From Mucilaginibacter_A sp964244955 (GTDB lineage Bacteria > Bacteroidota > Bacteroidia > Sphingobacteriales > Sphingobacteriaceae), in assembly GCA_964244955.1 (NCBI GenBank), contig CAXTKQ010000079.1, positions 1 to 17,282 of the forward strand: DNA of 17,282 bases, written 5' to 3'. Below, piece by piece: positions 7,187 through 14,230 of the stretch. Positions within the stretch are counted from its first letter, which is position 1. Each line of letters opens with the position of its first letter. A program made the translations under genes and the position numbers. The notes beneath the pieces were generated by a model. It made no database searches. It saw only the letters and a list, made by a program, of their open reading frames with translations, and was not told where the DNA came from.

Positions 7187-7306
7187 GCCGATGCTTCTTT
7201 TACCCTATTAAAATTGGTGTCGGCCCGAACAAATCAATACCAATTTTTAGGTGATAAAAAAAGCACGGTGTAAAGCCAATTGGTAAAAACAAAAGAAGCA
7301 TCAACC
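7187..7306. repeat. compound cluster of dispersed palindrome copies
   Basis: A full copy (7187-7224) runs from GCCGATGCTTCTTTTACC to GTGTCGGC. It is followed by AATTTTTAGGTGATAAAA (7242-7259) with AAAAGCACGG, close to the right part of the hairpin at 4081-4110, and then by TGGTAAAAACAAAAGAAGCA (7281-7300), a hybrid of both half-sites. The cluster ends just after the stop codon of the converging transporter gene. Confidence 0.65.
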
Positions 7307-7312
7307 ATCATT

Positions 7313-8692
7313 TTAAGCGCTTTGCTTGTCGGTTTCATCTTGAACGAAAAAAACCGATCCGGCAGAAAGAAAAAGGAAAACGCCGGCCATTACCAAAGCA
7401 TAAACAGGCTGGTTGTTAAATACATGCTTTACAATTAATCCGCCAACAACCCCGTTTAAAATTTGCGGAATGGTAATGGTAAAGTTAAATATCCCCATAT
7501 AAACGCCAACTTTGGTAGCCGGGATAGAGCTGGACAAAATGGCATAAGGAATGGCCAGCACGCTTCCCCAAGCCAAACCAATGCCAACCATCGGTAAAAT
7601 AAGCAGGTATTGGTTGTGGATGAAAAGTAGCGAAATTAAACCCAAGCCACCCATGACGAGTGCAAAAGCGTGCATTTTTTTCCGGCTCACTTTAGTCAGG
7701 ATTTTGGGCAGGAGCAGAGCGTACACGGCCGAAACGGCATTGTAAACACCAAACAAAATGCCAACCCAGTTTGCTGCATTGTTATAATCGGCAGAGGAAG
7801 TATCGCCTGCTTTGATATGAAAAACATGGGCTGCAATTGCCGGTGTGGTAAAAACCCACATCGAAAAAAGCGCGTACCACGAAAAAAATTGTACCACGGC
7901 CAATTGCTTCATGGTTTTTGGCATATGTACCAGGTTGTAAAAAACTTCGGCCACGCCGCTTTTCTTTTCTTCGCCTTTTTCTTTTTCAATTTCATCGGCA
8001 TGGAAACTGTCGTATTCTTCCGGCGGAAATTCTCTTGTCCTGAATACGGTCCATAACACGCTGGCTATCAACACAACTGCACCTGCATAAAAAGAGTAGA
8101 TCAGGTTGTGCGGCGCGATTCCCTGTTTCGCGGTTTTTGCAATGCCAAACCAATTTGCCAGCACATAAGGCAGCAACGAACCAATAATAGCGCCCACGCC
8201 AATAAGCGAAGTTTGGATGGAAAAGCCTTCGTTGTGTTGTTCTTCGGGCAAATCATCGGCAACCAAAGCCCTAAAAGGCTCCATCGAAACATTAAAAGAA
8301 GCGTCCATAATCATCAACGTGCTGGCACCGATCATTACCGGCGGCAGTATGGCCGCCAACACAGAGGCATTGGGCATAAAAGCCAATGCTAAAGCAGCAA
8401 GGATAGCCCCGGTTAAAAAATAAGGTTTGCGGCGACCTAATTTTGTCCAAGTTTTATCACTGTAATGGCCGATAATAGGTTGTATAATCATACCAGTAAG
8501 CGGTGCTGCCAGCCAAAACCAGGTTAAATGTTCTACATCAGCGCCAAAAGTTTGCAAAATCCGGCTGGCATTTCCCGTTTGCAAAGCAAAGCCCATTTGG
8601 ATGCCCAGAAACCCGAAACTTAGGTTAAACATCTGCCAAAAATTCATTCTTGGTTTTTGGGCAGCTTTTTTTGGGGCAGATGATCCTGTCAT
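7313..8692 (-). CDS. MFS sugar:proton symporter of SLC45/GPH type (sucrose or maltose class)
   Basis: A 459-residue inner-membrane protein with about 12 helices. The N-terminal NFWQMFNLSFGFLGIQMGFA and GNASRILQTFGA, the loop GHYSDKTWTKLGRRKPYF between helices 2 and 3, and the charged central loop (PPEEYDSFHADEIEKEKGEE) are typical of proton-coupled glycoside transporters of the SLC45-like branch. In Bacteroidota these often accompany maltose or sucrose hydrolases or phosphorylases; none lies here, so the substrate is inferred only from the family. The start codon lies at 8692 and reads MTGSSAPKKAAQ. An inverted repeat 20 bases upstream is a possible control site. Confidence 0.88.
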   Translation of the reverse strand: MTGSSAPKKAAQKPRMNFWQMFNLSFGFLGIQMGFALQTGNASRILQTFGADVEHLTWFWLAAPLTGMIIQPIIGHYSDKTWTKLGRRKPYFLTGAILAALALAFMPNASVLAAILPPVMIGASTLMIMDASFNVSMEPFRALVADDLPEEQHNEGFSIQTSLIGVGAIIGSLLPYVLANWFGIAKTAKQGIAPHNLIYSFYAGAVVLIASVLWTVFRTREFPPEEYDSFHADEIEKEKGEEKKSGVAEVFYNLVHMPKTMKQLAVVQFFSWYALFSMWVFTTPAIAAHVFHIKAGDTSSADYNNAANWVGILFGVYNAVSAVYALLLPKILTKVSRKKMHAFALVMGGLGLISLLFIHNQYLLILPMVGIGLAWGSVLAIPYAILSSSIPATKVGVYMGIFNFTITIPQILNGVVGGLIVKHVFNNQPVYALVMAGVFLFLSAGSVFFVQDETDKQSA

Positions 8693-8712
8693 ACGCGTGT
8701 TTAGTAGGGTTT

Positions 8713-8752
8713 AATAAACTAAAAAAGTATTTTGTTTGCCTGTTAGTTTATT
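8713..8752. promoter_or_regulatory. inverted repeat upstream of the sugar transporter gene
   Basis: AATAAACTAA (8713-8722) and TTAGTTTATT (8743-8752) are perfect 10-bp inverted repeats with 20 bases between them, about 20 bp before the transporter start. They could be operator half-sites or an RNA hairpin in the leader. The rest of the 330-base divergent spacer (8693-9022) holds one dispersed repeat and the azoR promoter. Confidence 0.35.
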
Positions 8753-8830
8753 TAATGTTGATGAAAGTTTAACCAAGCCTGTAGCCTCAACTTGATGAAC
8801 CTGCGGTTTTCCATCACACGATAACAAAAC

Positions 8831-8867
8831 GCCGATGCTTCTTTTACCGGCATAAAATCAGTGTCGG
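8831..8867. repeat. full copy of the dispersed imperfect palindrome (best type copy)
   Basis: It begins GCCGATGCTTCTTTTACC and ends GGCATAAAATCAGTGTCGG. The outer 15 bases of one side match the complement of the other at 11 of 15 positions. It lies between divergent genes. Confidence 0.7.
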
Positions 8868-8990
8868 TTTTAATTGATTTGGCTTAAACTGTTGTTGCTT
8901 GTTTCGGTCAACTATCGGTCATATTGCCGCGATATTAAACGATACCGTCATTCCTTTAAAAAAACCCTATTTTATTACTGTTAAATATAA

Positions 8991-8998
8991 TATGTTTG
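8991..8998 (+). promoter_or_regulatory. putative azoR promoter -7 element
   Basis: TATGTTTG fits TAnnTTTG. It lies 24 bases before ATG 9023, leaving a short leader, and supports that start over the ATG at 9011. Confidence 0.5.
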
Positions 8999-9022
8999 TG
9001 AAAACATTAAATGTTACAACAC

Positions 9023-9619
9023 ATGAAAATCTTAAATCTTATTTCAAGCCCGCGTGGCGGCGCTTCTTTCAGCATCAAATTAGCTGATGCCGTTATTGAA
9101 AAATTGCAGTCTGCCAACCCCGGCAGTACGGTAAAAGTACATGATTTGGTAAAAACACCTTTCCCGCATTTGGAAGAAGTGCATTTAAACTCATTTTTTA
9201 CGCCGAAGGAAAACCACACGCCTGAGATGACGGAAGCCATCAAACATTCTGACGAAGCCATTGCAGAGGTAACAGATGCTGATGTGATTGTAATAGGCGT
9301 GCCGATGTATAATTTCAGCATCCACTCTACTTTAAAAGCCTGGATTGACCATCTTGCACGTGCCGGAAAAACTTTTCAATACACCGCAAACGGGCCTGAA
9401 GGACTGGTAAAAAACAAAAAAGTTTACCTGGCTATCGCTACTGGCGGCGTATATTCAGACGGCCCTATGAAAGCGTATGATTTTACAGAACCGTATTTAA
9501 GGACGGTTTTAGGCTTTTTAGGAATGACAGATGTTACGGCATTTAGGGTAGAAGGCGTAAGCGTGCCCGATTTGAAAGATCAAGCACTTGAAAAAGCGAT
9601 AGCAAGCATACAGCTTTAA
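9023..9619 (+). CDS. azoR: FMN-dependent NADH azoreductase (flavodoxin-fold quinone reductase)
   Basis: A cytosolic flavoprotein that reduces quinones and azo bonds by two-electron transfer from NADH (EC 1.7.1.17). From ATG 9023 the product has 198 residues, close to the usual 200, and begins MKILNLISSPRGGASFSIKL, the phosphate-binding loop for FMN. PMYNFSIHSTLKAWIDHLAR with AGKTFQYT is the family signature; His replaces the more usual Pro after SI. ATGGVYSDGP is the second FMN loop. The in-frame ATG at 9011 would add MLQH and lies only 13 bases from the promoter element, so it is less likely. Monocistronic, with a hairpin terminator downstream. Probable role: quinone or thiol stress detoxification. 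Confidence 0.93.
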   Translation: MKILNLISSPRGGASFSIKLADAVIEKLQSANPGSTVKVHDLVKTPFPHLEEVHLNSFFTPKENHTPEMTEAIKHSDEAIAEVTDADVIVIGVPMYNFSIHSTLKAWIDHLARAGKTFQYTANGPEGLVKNKKVYLAIATGGVYSDGPMKAYDFTEPYLRTVLGFLGMTDVTAFRVEGVSVPDLKDQALEKAIASIQL

Positions 9620-9682
9620 AAATAAACCTGGAACGAAACGTATTTTTGTTAACTTCTTTTTTTTAAAAAATAAACTGTAAAA

Positions 9683-9707
9683 AACGCCCGGCAAACTGCT
9701 GGGCGTT
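9683..9707. terminator. hairpin terminator between converging azoR and DUF6624 genes
   Basis: AACGCCCGGCA (9683-9693), loop AAC, TGCTGGGCGTT (9697-9707), one mismatch, with A-rich and T-rich flanks that allow use from both sides. It resembles the terminator of the carbonic anhydrase gene (AAAAAACGCCCGA start), and like that one it lies directly after a carbonic anhydrase C-terminal tail. Confidence 0.7.
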
Positions 9708-9715
9708 ATTTCATT

Positions 9716-9760
9716 TTAAGCAAACTTGAAAACTTCTTCCAAGTTGTTGCTGTTTCCCCT
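9716..9760 (-). pseudogene. isolated carbonic anhydrase 3'-end tail, copy 1
   Basis: On the minus strand it reads GNSNNLEEVFKFA and stop, matching the C-terminus SNNDTLQEVFKLT of the carbonic anhydrase at 13535. It is 35 of 43 bases identical to the tail at 10914 (window 9714-9756), and all eight differences are transitions, about half of them silent. It directly follows the 3' end of the DUF6624 gene but in a different frame from that gene. Only the tail is present, with no rest of the enzyme. Confidence 0.6.
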
Positions 9761-9762
9761 GA

Positions 9763-10794
9763 TTATTTGCCCTGCTTTTTAATTTGTTTGATTTTTGTCT
9801 CTAAAATTGGCAAGTTTTTTTTGTATTCGTTTAAGTCCCAGGTTAAATTAAAGGAATTTTTTAAGTAAGAAGCTATCGATTCCAGCCCAACTTGTGTTCT
9901 CCTTATATCAAGATTATCAACATCTTCTACAGGATATAGATAATATGTTTTTGATTTATTATCAATTCCTACCTGGCTTCCATAAATTTGTTTTCTACCT
10001 TGTTTCATCGCTACCCGATCTTCCAAATAAGCTAAATCTTTAGGTAATGCTTTATTTTCTTTAACCGCTTGCCTCATTTGAGGTAGAAATTCGTTTTGTG
10101 CAGCAATATTTGCATGTTGTATTACTAAGAAAATTGTCTGGTTACCTTTATACCCAACTTGTTCTGGTGATGGCCATCCATAAGTTTTCAATATAGTTTT
10201 GACTACTAACAAAGTAGTGGAATCAGAAAAGTTGATTTTTTTCCATAACTCTTTTTCCTCATCAGAATTTAAGCCTTTTACTTTTCTTATTTTGTCTAAC
10301 TCTAATCTTAAACTTTGATCGCTATTTTTTATTGAGTCTAGTTTCTTTGCTAAATCCAAGTTTATTCCGGATTCAAACTTTGCTTTTCTTTCTAATGCTT
10401 TTTCAACTGATTTGTTCCATCGTTTATCTGTATGAATATTAGAAAAATCTTTATCCTCTGTTAACAATTTATAAAAATCAGATGGATCGTTCCAACCTTT
10501 GATAATTCCTTTGTTTGTTAAAATATAATTCAATTGTTGAAATGCAAGTTTAGGATTATTTGCTAATGACCAGGAACAAGCTGCGTTATATCGATCTGTT
10601 TGAGTTGCCAAATCCCCGTTTTTTTTAAATGCTTTATTGTAAAAAGTTCCAGCTTTTAAATAATCCTTTTTCTGGTAATTATACTCACCACTATCAATTA
10701 GTGAAAGATAGCTATTTTGTGAAAACACCAAATTTGGGATTTGAAATGTGGTAAGAAAAATTATTAAAGTTGGAATTGAAAAATAGCGTTTCAT
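9763..10794 (-). CDS. secreted TPR-like protein with a C-terminal DUF6624 domain
   Basis: A 343-residue protein with a signal peptide (MKRYFSIPTLIIFLTTFQ, cleaved near VFSQ). Residues 30-100 look like tetratricopeptide repeats (GEYNYQKKDYLKAGTFYNKA, then DRYNAACSWSLA). The C-terminal part carries the DUF6624 pattern: YGWPSPEQVGYKGNQ, IQHANIAAQNEFLPQMRQA, LAYLEDRV, GRKQIYGSQ and DIRRTQVGLESIASYL. DUF6624 is widespread in Bacteroidota and I know of no established biochemical role; the domain's ordered His/Gln/Arg residues suggest a binding or enzymatic site. The gene is AT-rich compared with azoR or carbonic anhydrase, stands alone, and is flanked on both sides by carbonic anhydrase 3'-end tails, which points to acquisition. 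Confidence 0.8.
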   Translation of the reverse strand: MKRYFSIPTLIIFLTTFQIPNLVFSQNSYLSLIDSGEYNYQKKDYLKAGTFYNKAFKKNGDLATQTDRYNAACSWSLANNPKLAFQQLNYILTNKGIIKGWNDPSDFYKLLTEDKDFSNIHTDKRWNKSVEKALERKAKFESGINLDLAKKLDSIKNSDQSLRLELDKIRKVKGLNSDEEKELWKKINFSDSTTLLVVKTILKTYGWPSPEQVGYKGNQTIFLVIQHANIAAQNEFLPQMRQAVKENKALPKDLAYLEDRVAMKQGRKQIYGSQVGIDNKSKTYYLYPVEDVDNLDIRRTQVGLESIASYLKNSFNLTWDLNEYKKNLPILETKIKQIKKQGK

Positions 10795-10852
10795 TTTTTA
10801 TAGAGTTGTCTTAAATATTTTTAAATAAAAATAAATAAATTTCTCAACACAA

Positions 10853-10885
10853 GTGCTTCTTTTATCAGCAGAAATCAATGCTGGC
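10853..10885. repeat. degenerate copy of the dispersed palindrome
   Basis: GTGCTTCTTTTATCAGCAG followed by AAATCAATGCTGGC, upstream of the DUF6624 gene. The left half-site is well kept, the right is weak. Confidence 0.5.
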
Positions 10886-10913
10886 AGCATTAAAAAAATA
10901 AAGCTTTTTGGTT

Positions 10914-10964
10914 TTAAGCAAACTTAAAAACTTCCTCCAAATTATCATTATTTCTGCAGCTTAC
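10914..10964 (-). pseudogene. isolated carbonic anhydrase 3'-end tail, copy 2
   Basis: Seventeen codons on the minus strand read VSCRNNDNLEEVFKFA and stop. Against the last 17 codons of the carbonic anhydrase gene (13535-13585) 43 of 51 bases are identical by my count, and the match stops sharply at both ends. An in-frame stop lies three codons upstream, so this is a detached fragment, not a gene end. Confidence 0.72.
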
Positions 10965-10982
10965 TTGCAATTATTGTACTTT

Positions 10983-10996
10983 TTGTACCGGTACAA
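10983..10996. promoter_or_regulatory. 14-bp perfect palindrome
   Basis: TTGTACCGGTACAA is fully self-complementary, with a nearby partial copy (ATTGTAC at 10973-10979). It lies 18 bases beyond tail copy 2. It could be an operator or recombination site; nothing else supports either. Confidence 0.3.
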
Positions 10997-11017
10997 TATC
11001 CAAACACAGAATTTATA

Positions 11018-11035
11018 GGCATAAAAGAAGCACTA
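11018..11035 (-). repeat. half-site of the dispersed palindrome downstream of the molybdopterin subunit gene
   Basis: GGCATAAAAGAAGCACTA, complement of the GTGCTTCTTTTATGCC form of the left half-site. Confidence 0.5.
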
Positions 11036-11074
11036 TAAATTTTTTCGATAGAAATTTAAACAGGCTCTTAAAAT

Positions 11075-13201
11075 TTACACCAATTTATCAGGCGTGATAG
11101 GTAAATCCCTCACCCGTTTGCCGGTTGCATTAAATACAGCGTTGGCAACTGCTGCTGCAACACCTACAATAGATACTTCCCCAATTCCTTTTGAACCCAT
11201 TGGGTTGGTAATCGGGTCTTTTTTATCAATAAAAATTGCTTCGATTTGCGGTACATCGGCATTGGTAGCAACATGGTAATCTCCAAGGTTACTGTTTACG
11301 TATTTGCCAAAACGATGGTCAAGGACGCCTTCTTCCATCAACGCCATGCCAATCCCCCAAACCACTCCTCCGATAATCTGGCTGCGTGCGGTAATCGGAT
11401 TTAAGATTTTCCCGCCATCAACCGCTGAAACTACCCGTTTTACTTTGACCATACCTGTTTGAGGATGCACCCGCACTTCAACAAAATGTGTACAAAAGGC
11501 GTGGGAAGAATATTTACCCGAACCGGAAGAACGGCCGGATTCGTGGGTAACTTCAAGATAAGGCAGGTTATGATCTTTTAATATTTTTGCATAATCGAGT
11601 GATGAACCGCTTTCATTCCCGGCCATTTGGGTAAATTGTTCTTTTAAAATTGTACAAGTATCATAAACTGCCGAACCAACGGATGAAGTTGTCATAGAAC
11701 CGTATTCGCCCGGCGCGGCAGGCAAAGCAGAACTGCCCAATTCAAACTTAATGCGCTCAACCGGAATATTAATTACAGAAGAAGCAATTTGAACCATTAC
11801 AGTTGCTGTGCCTGGTCCCATATCACTGGTTGCACTTTGGATCAAAAGCGTTCCATCTGCACTTAACCTGGCTTTTGCCGTGCAGTTTGCCCGTGGCGCA
11901 GGGTAAGCGCCACTTGCAACACCGTACCCAACCAACCAGCCATTATCCGTTAAAATGCCCGGTTTCTGGTTGCGCTTGTTCCAGCCAAACTGCGCCGCTC
12001 CCTGTTCATAACATTCATACAGGTACTTGCTAGACCAGGGCAAGTTACTGTCCGGGTCTTTCTGGGCGTAATTTCTTTTCCGTAACTCTAAAGGATCCAT
12101 ATTTAATGCAAAGGCCAGTTCATCTACGGCTGATTCCAAGGCGTATACACCTGTTGTTTCTCCTGGCCCACGCGTATAAATTGGCGTACTCAAATTAAGC
12201 TGGGTCAGCCTGTATTGCGTGTTTACGTTAGGGCAATCGTACAAAAACTTGGTTGTTTCGGTTATCCCTTCTGTAAATTGCTCATAAGTTGATGTTTCTC
12301 CGATAGCTTCATGCGTAATGCCAATCAGCTTACCATCAGCAGAAGCGCCCATGCCAATTTTTTGTATGGCCGGCGAGCGATAACCCACCATCGTAAACAT
12401 TTGTTGGCGGTCTATAACCACTTTTAAGGGCTTGCCAATTATTTTACCGGCAATTAAAGTAGCTTTTGCAAATGGCCAAAGCGGCGAACCGCTGCCGAAC
12501 GCGCCTCCAATCACCTTTGAATAAACTTGGACGTTTTGCTCAGGAAGGTTGAACAGCTTCATAATATCCTGTTGCATGCTTTTTATGGCTTGCGCTTTGG
12601 TGTAGATGGTTACCTTGTCTCCTTCCCAAAAAACCGTTGCCGCAAAAGGCTCCATGGCGTTGTGCACATGTATGGGTGTGGTATATTCTGCTTCTATTTT
12701 TACAGGAGCAGAACGATAAGCATAAGCTTCGCCGCGTGTATAGTCCCTTCGTTCTCCGTTAGCAGGCTTGTGCGTGTTTTTAGAATTGGCAGCAATGCTT
12801 GTTTGGTGGTCTTGCTGCTGATAGGTTATTTTAACTAATGATGCACCATATTGGGCACGCTCAAAAGTATTGGCTATTACCAATGCAACAGGTTGCCCGT
12901 TAAAATAAACTTTATCGTCTGCAAAGGGTTTGATTTGTGCTTTAGTAACTTTTGTTCCGCCCCTTTCATCCGAAATATCTAACCCATTTAAATACGACAA
13001 AACCCGGATTACGCCCGGTGCTTTTTCGGCAGCCTTGCTGTCAATAGCCGTAATTGTTCCTTTTGCAATGGTAGAACTTACCAACACGCCGTAAACAAGG
13101 CCGGGCAAATGGTATTCTGCAGCATATTGGATAGCGCCGGTTACTTTTAAACGGCCGTCAACCCTTTTAATTCCATCATTTTTTGCTACGTCTGCTTTCA
13201 T
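11075..13201 (-). CDS. xanthine dehydrogenase family molybdopterin-binding subunit (YagR/PaoC type), without partner genes
   Basis: The large catalytic subunit of a molybdenum hydroxylase, which hydroxylates aldehydes or N-heterocycles with water as oxygen donor. The 708 residues open with RVDGRLKVTGAIQYAAE, the start of the a/b hammerhead domain. GGAFGSGSPLWPF and YTRGPGETTGVYALESAVDELA bind the cofactor, and KGIGEVSIVG near the end holds the presumed catalytic Glu675. No signal peptide is seen, unlike the twin-arginine route used by the periplasmic relative through its small subunit. In E. coli and most Bacteroidota the 2Fe-2S and FAD subunits are encoded just upstream (yagT, yagS order); here the 333 bases upstream are gene-free and the next gene is carbonic anhydrase. 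It must use subunits made elsewhere, or it is a stranded gene. I see no clear promoter. Confidence 0.9.
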   Translation of the reverse strand: MKADVAKNDGIKRVDGRLKVTGAIQYAAEYHLPGLVYGVLVSSTIAKGTITAIDSKAAEKAPGVIRVLSYLNGLDISDERGGTKVTKAQIKPFADDKVYFNGQPVALVIANTFERAQYGASLVKITYQQQDHQTSIAANSKNTHKPANGERRDYTRGEAYAYRSAPVKIEAEYTTPIHVHNAMEPFAATVFWEGDKVTIYTKAQAIKSMQQDIMKLFNLPEQNVQVYSKVIGGAFGSGSPLWPFAKATLIAGKIIGKPLKVVIDRQQMFTMVGYRSPAIQKIGMGASADGKLIGITHEAIGETSTYEQFTEGITETTKFLYDCPNVNTQYRLTQLNLSTPIYTRGPGETTGVYALESAVDELAFALNMDPLELRKRNYAQKDPDSNLPWSSKYLYECYEQGAAQFGWNKRNQKPGILTDNGWLVGYGVASGAYPAPRANCTAKARLSADGTLLIQSATSDMGPGTATVMVQIASSVINIPVERIKFELGSSALPAAPGEYGSMTTSSVGSAVYDTCTILKEQFTQMAGNESGSSLDYAKILKDHNLPYLEVTHESGRSSGSGKYSSHAFCTHFVEVRVHPQTGMVKVKRVVSAVDGGKILNPITARSQIIGGVVWGIGMALMEEGVLDHRFGKYVNSNLGDYHVATNADVPQIEAIFIDKKDPITNPMGSKGIGEVSIVGVAAAVANAVFNATGKRVRDLPITPDKLV

Positions 13202-13480
13202 CTCTAAATAATCTTGCTTAATTTTTTCGATACTTCTTTTATGGCCAATTTTTTAGGCTGATAATATCTACATATAACTTCATCCTAATTCAAACCATTT
13301 AAATTCAAATAATAATCACCTAATACAAAATCGAATGTAGCGTATTTATGTAAATTGGCTAAGCTAAAAATAGCTTTTTGAGTAACTTACTGCAGCTTTT
13401 GAATGTAAATTTCTTGTTGTGATTACCATGAACGTTAGAAGTATAAAATTGCGTACTTCTTTTACGGGCATAAAAACAGT
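13202..13480. other. gene-free AT-rich spacer upstream of the molybdopterin subunit gene
   Basis: No ORF of note, no trace of iron-sulfur or FAD subunit genes and no convincing TAnnTTTG on the minus strand. It contains a half-site at 13228-13246 (CGATACTTCTTTTATGGCC) followed by AATTTTTTAGGCTGATAA, similar to the hairpin loop sequence at 4081, and another repeat copy at 13453-13483. Confidence 0.6.
13228..13246. repeat. half-site of the dispersed palindrome
   Basis: CGATACTTCTTTTATGGCC, matching the left half-site with A for G, then AATTTTTTAGGC as in the copies at 4080 and 7242. Confidence 0.5.
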
Positions 13481-13483
13481 AAC
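13453..13483. repeat. near-full copy of the dispersed palindrome next to the carbonic anhydrase terminator
   Basis: GTACTTCTTTTACGGGC followed by ATAAAAACAGTAAC. It joins both half-sites, and its right end runs into the terminator stem. Confidence 0.6.
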
Positions 13484-13520
13484 AAAAAACGCCCGACAAC
13501 TCTATCGGGCGTTTTTTGTT
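13481..13520 (-). terminator. terminator of the DUF1275-carbonic anhydrase operon
   Basis: AACAAAAAACGCCCGA (13481-13496) pairs perfectly over 16 bases with TCGGGCGTTTTTTGTT (13505-13520) around an 8-base loop. It begins 14 bases beyond the carbonic anhydrase stop codon and is symmetric, so it could act in both directions. Confidence 0.9.
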
Positions 13521-13534
13521 ATAAACATTCAAAT

Positions 13535-14197
13535 TTACGTTAACTTAAAAACTTCCTGCAAAGTATCATTATTGCTGATGCTTACATTCATATCCGTAAT
13601 CAGGCCGGTTTCTAAAGAATAAACCCAGCCGTGAATACTTAAATCCTGTCCGTTTCTCCAGGCATTTTGCACGATAGAAGTTTTTGAGATGTTTTCTACG
13701 CCTTCTATCACATTAAACTCTACCAAACGGTCGGCACGTTCTTTTTCATTTACAATGGCATCCAACTCCGCGGCGTGCAACCGGTAAACATCTTTGATGC
13801 AGCGCAGCCAATTGTCTATAATGCCAAATTGTTTGTTGGTCATGGATGCAATAACGCCGCCGCAGCCATAATGACCGGTAATGATTACATGTTTTACTTT
13901 TAACACGTTTACCGCATAATCCAGCACCGAGAGCATGTTCATGTCCGTATGCACCACAACGTTGGCAATATTACGGTGTACAAATATTTCTCCCGGTTTA
14001 GTATTGGTGATCTGGTTGGCCGGCACGCGGCTATCGGCGCAGCCAATCCATAAAACCGGTGGTTTTTGTCCGTTGGCCAGTTTGGTAAAATATTCGGGGT
14101 CTTCTTTCAAAGCCCTTTCTACAAATATTTTATTGCCTTCCAGCAGGCTTTCATAAGAGATATGGCTTGTATCGTGGATTTGGTTTTCAGTGTTCAT
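13535..14197 (-). CDS. can: beta-class carbonic anhydrase
   Basis: A cytosolic zinc enzyme interconverting CO2 and bicarbonate (EC 4.2.1.1). The 220 residues contain the zinc and catalytic set of the beta class: Cys53, Asp55 and Arg57 in GCADSRVPA, and His109 and Cys112 in TGHYGCGGV. The order and spacing match the E. coli Can enzyme. It lies 33 bases after the DUF1275 gene on the same strand, so the two are probably transcribed together, and a strong terminator follows. Its last 17 codons, ending SNNDTLQEVFKLT, recur as detached tails at 9716 and 10914. Bicarbonate supply for carboxylases is the likely role. Confidence 0.95.
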   Translation of the reverse strand: MNTENQIHDTSHISYESLLEGNKIFVERALKEDPEYFTKLANGQKPPVLWIGCADSRVPANQITNTKPGEIFVHRNIANVVVHTDMNMLSVLDYAVNVLKVKHVIITGHYGCGGVIASMTNKQFGIIDNWLRCIKDVYRLHAAELDAIVNEKERADRLVEFNVIEGVENISKTSIVQNAWRNGQDLSIHGWVYSLETGLITDMNVSISNNDTLQEVFKLT

Positions 14198-14230
14198 AAA
14201 TTTTTTTATTTAGGCCAAACGGCCGTATGG

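Larger units (their letters stand above)
6733..7312. other. 580-base intergenic region between converging genes
   Basis: AT-rich, no RNA gene recognised. It holds a 30-codon ORF with a near-perfect Shine-Dalgarno sequence (7029-7121) and a cluster of dispersed repeats (7187-7306). A longer ORF across 7052-7273 starts with TTG, runs through the repeat cluster and is not convincing. Confidence 0.7.

Noticed and set aside
7052..7273. 73-codon + strand ORF in the intergenic region
   Set aside because: It starts with TTG, lacks a ribosome site and family features, and its second half is repeat DNA.
9011..9022. ATG at 9011 as the azoR start
   Set aside because: The family begins MKIL with the FMN loop, and 9011 lies too close to the promoter element.
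13202..13480. Remnants of FAD or 2Fe-2S subunit genes upstream of the molybdopterin subunit
   Set aside because: No frame shows cysteine motifs or flavin-binding patterns.
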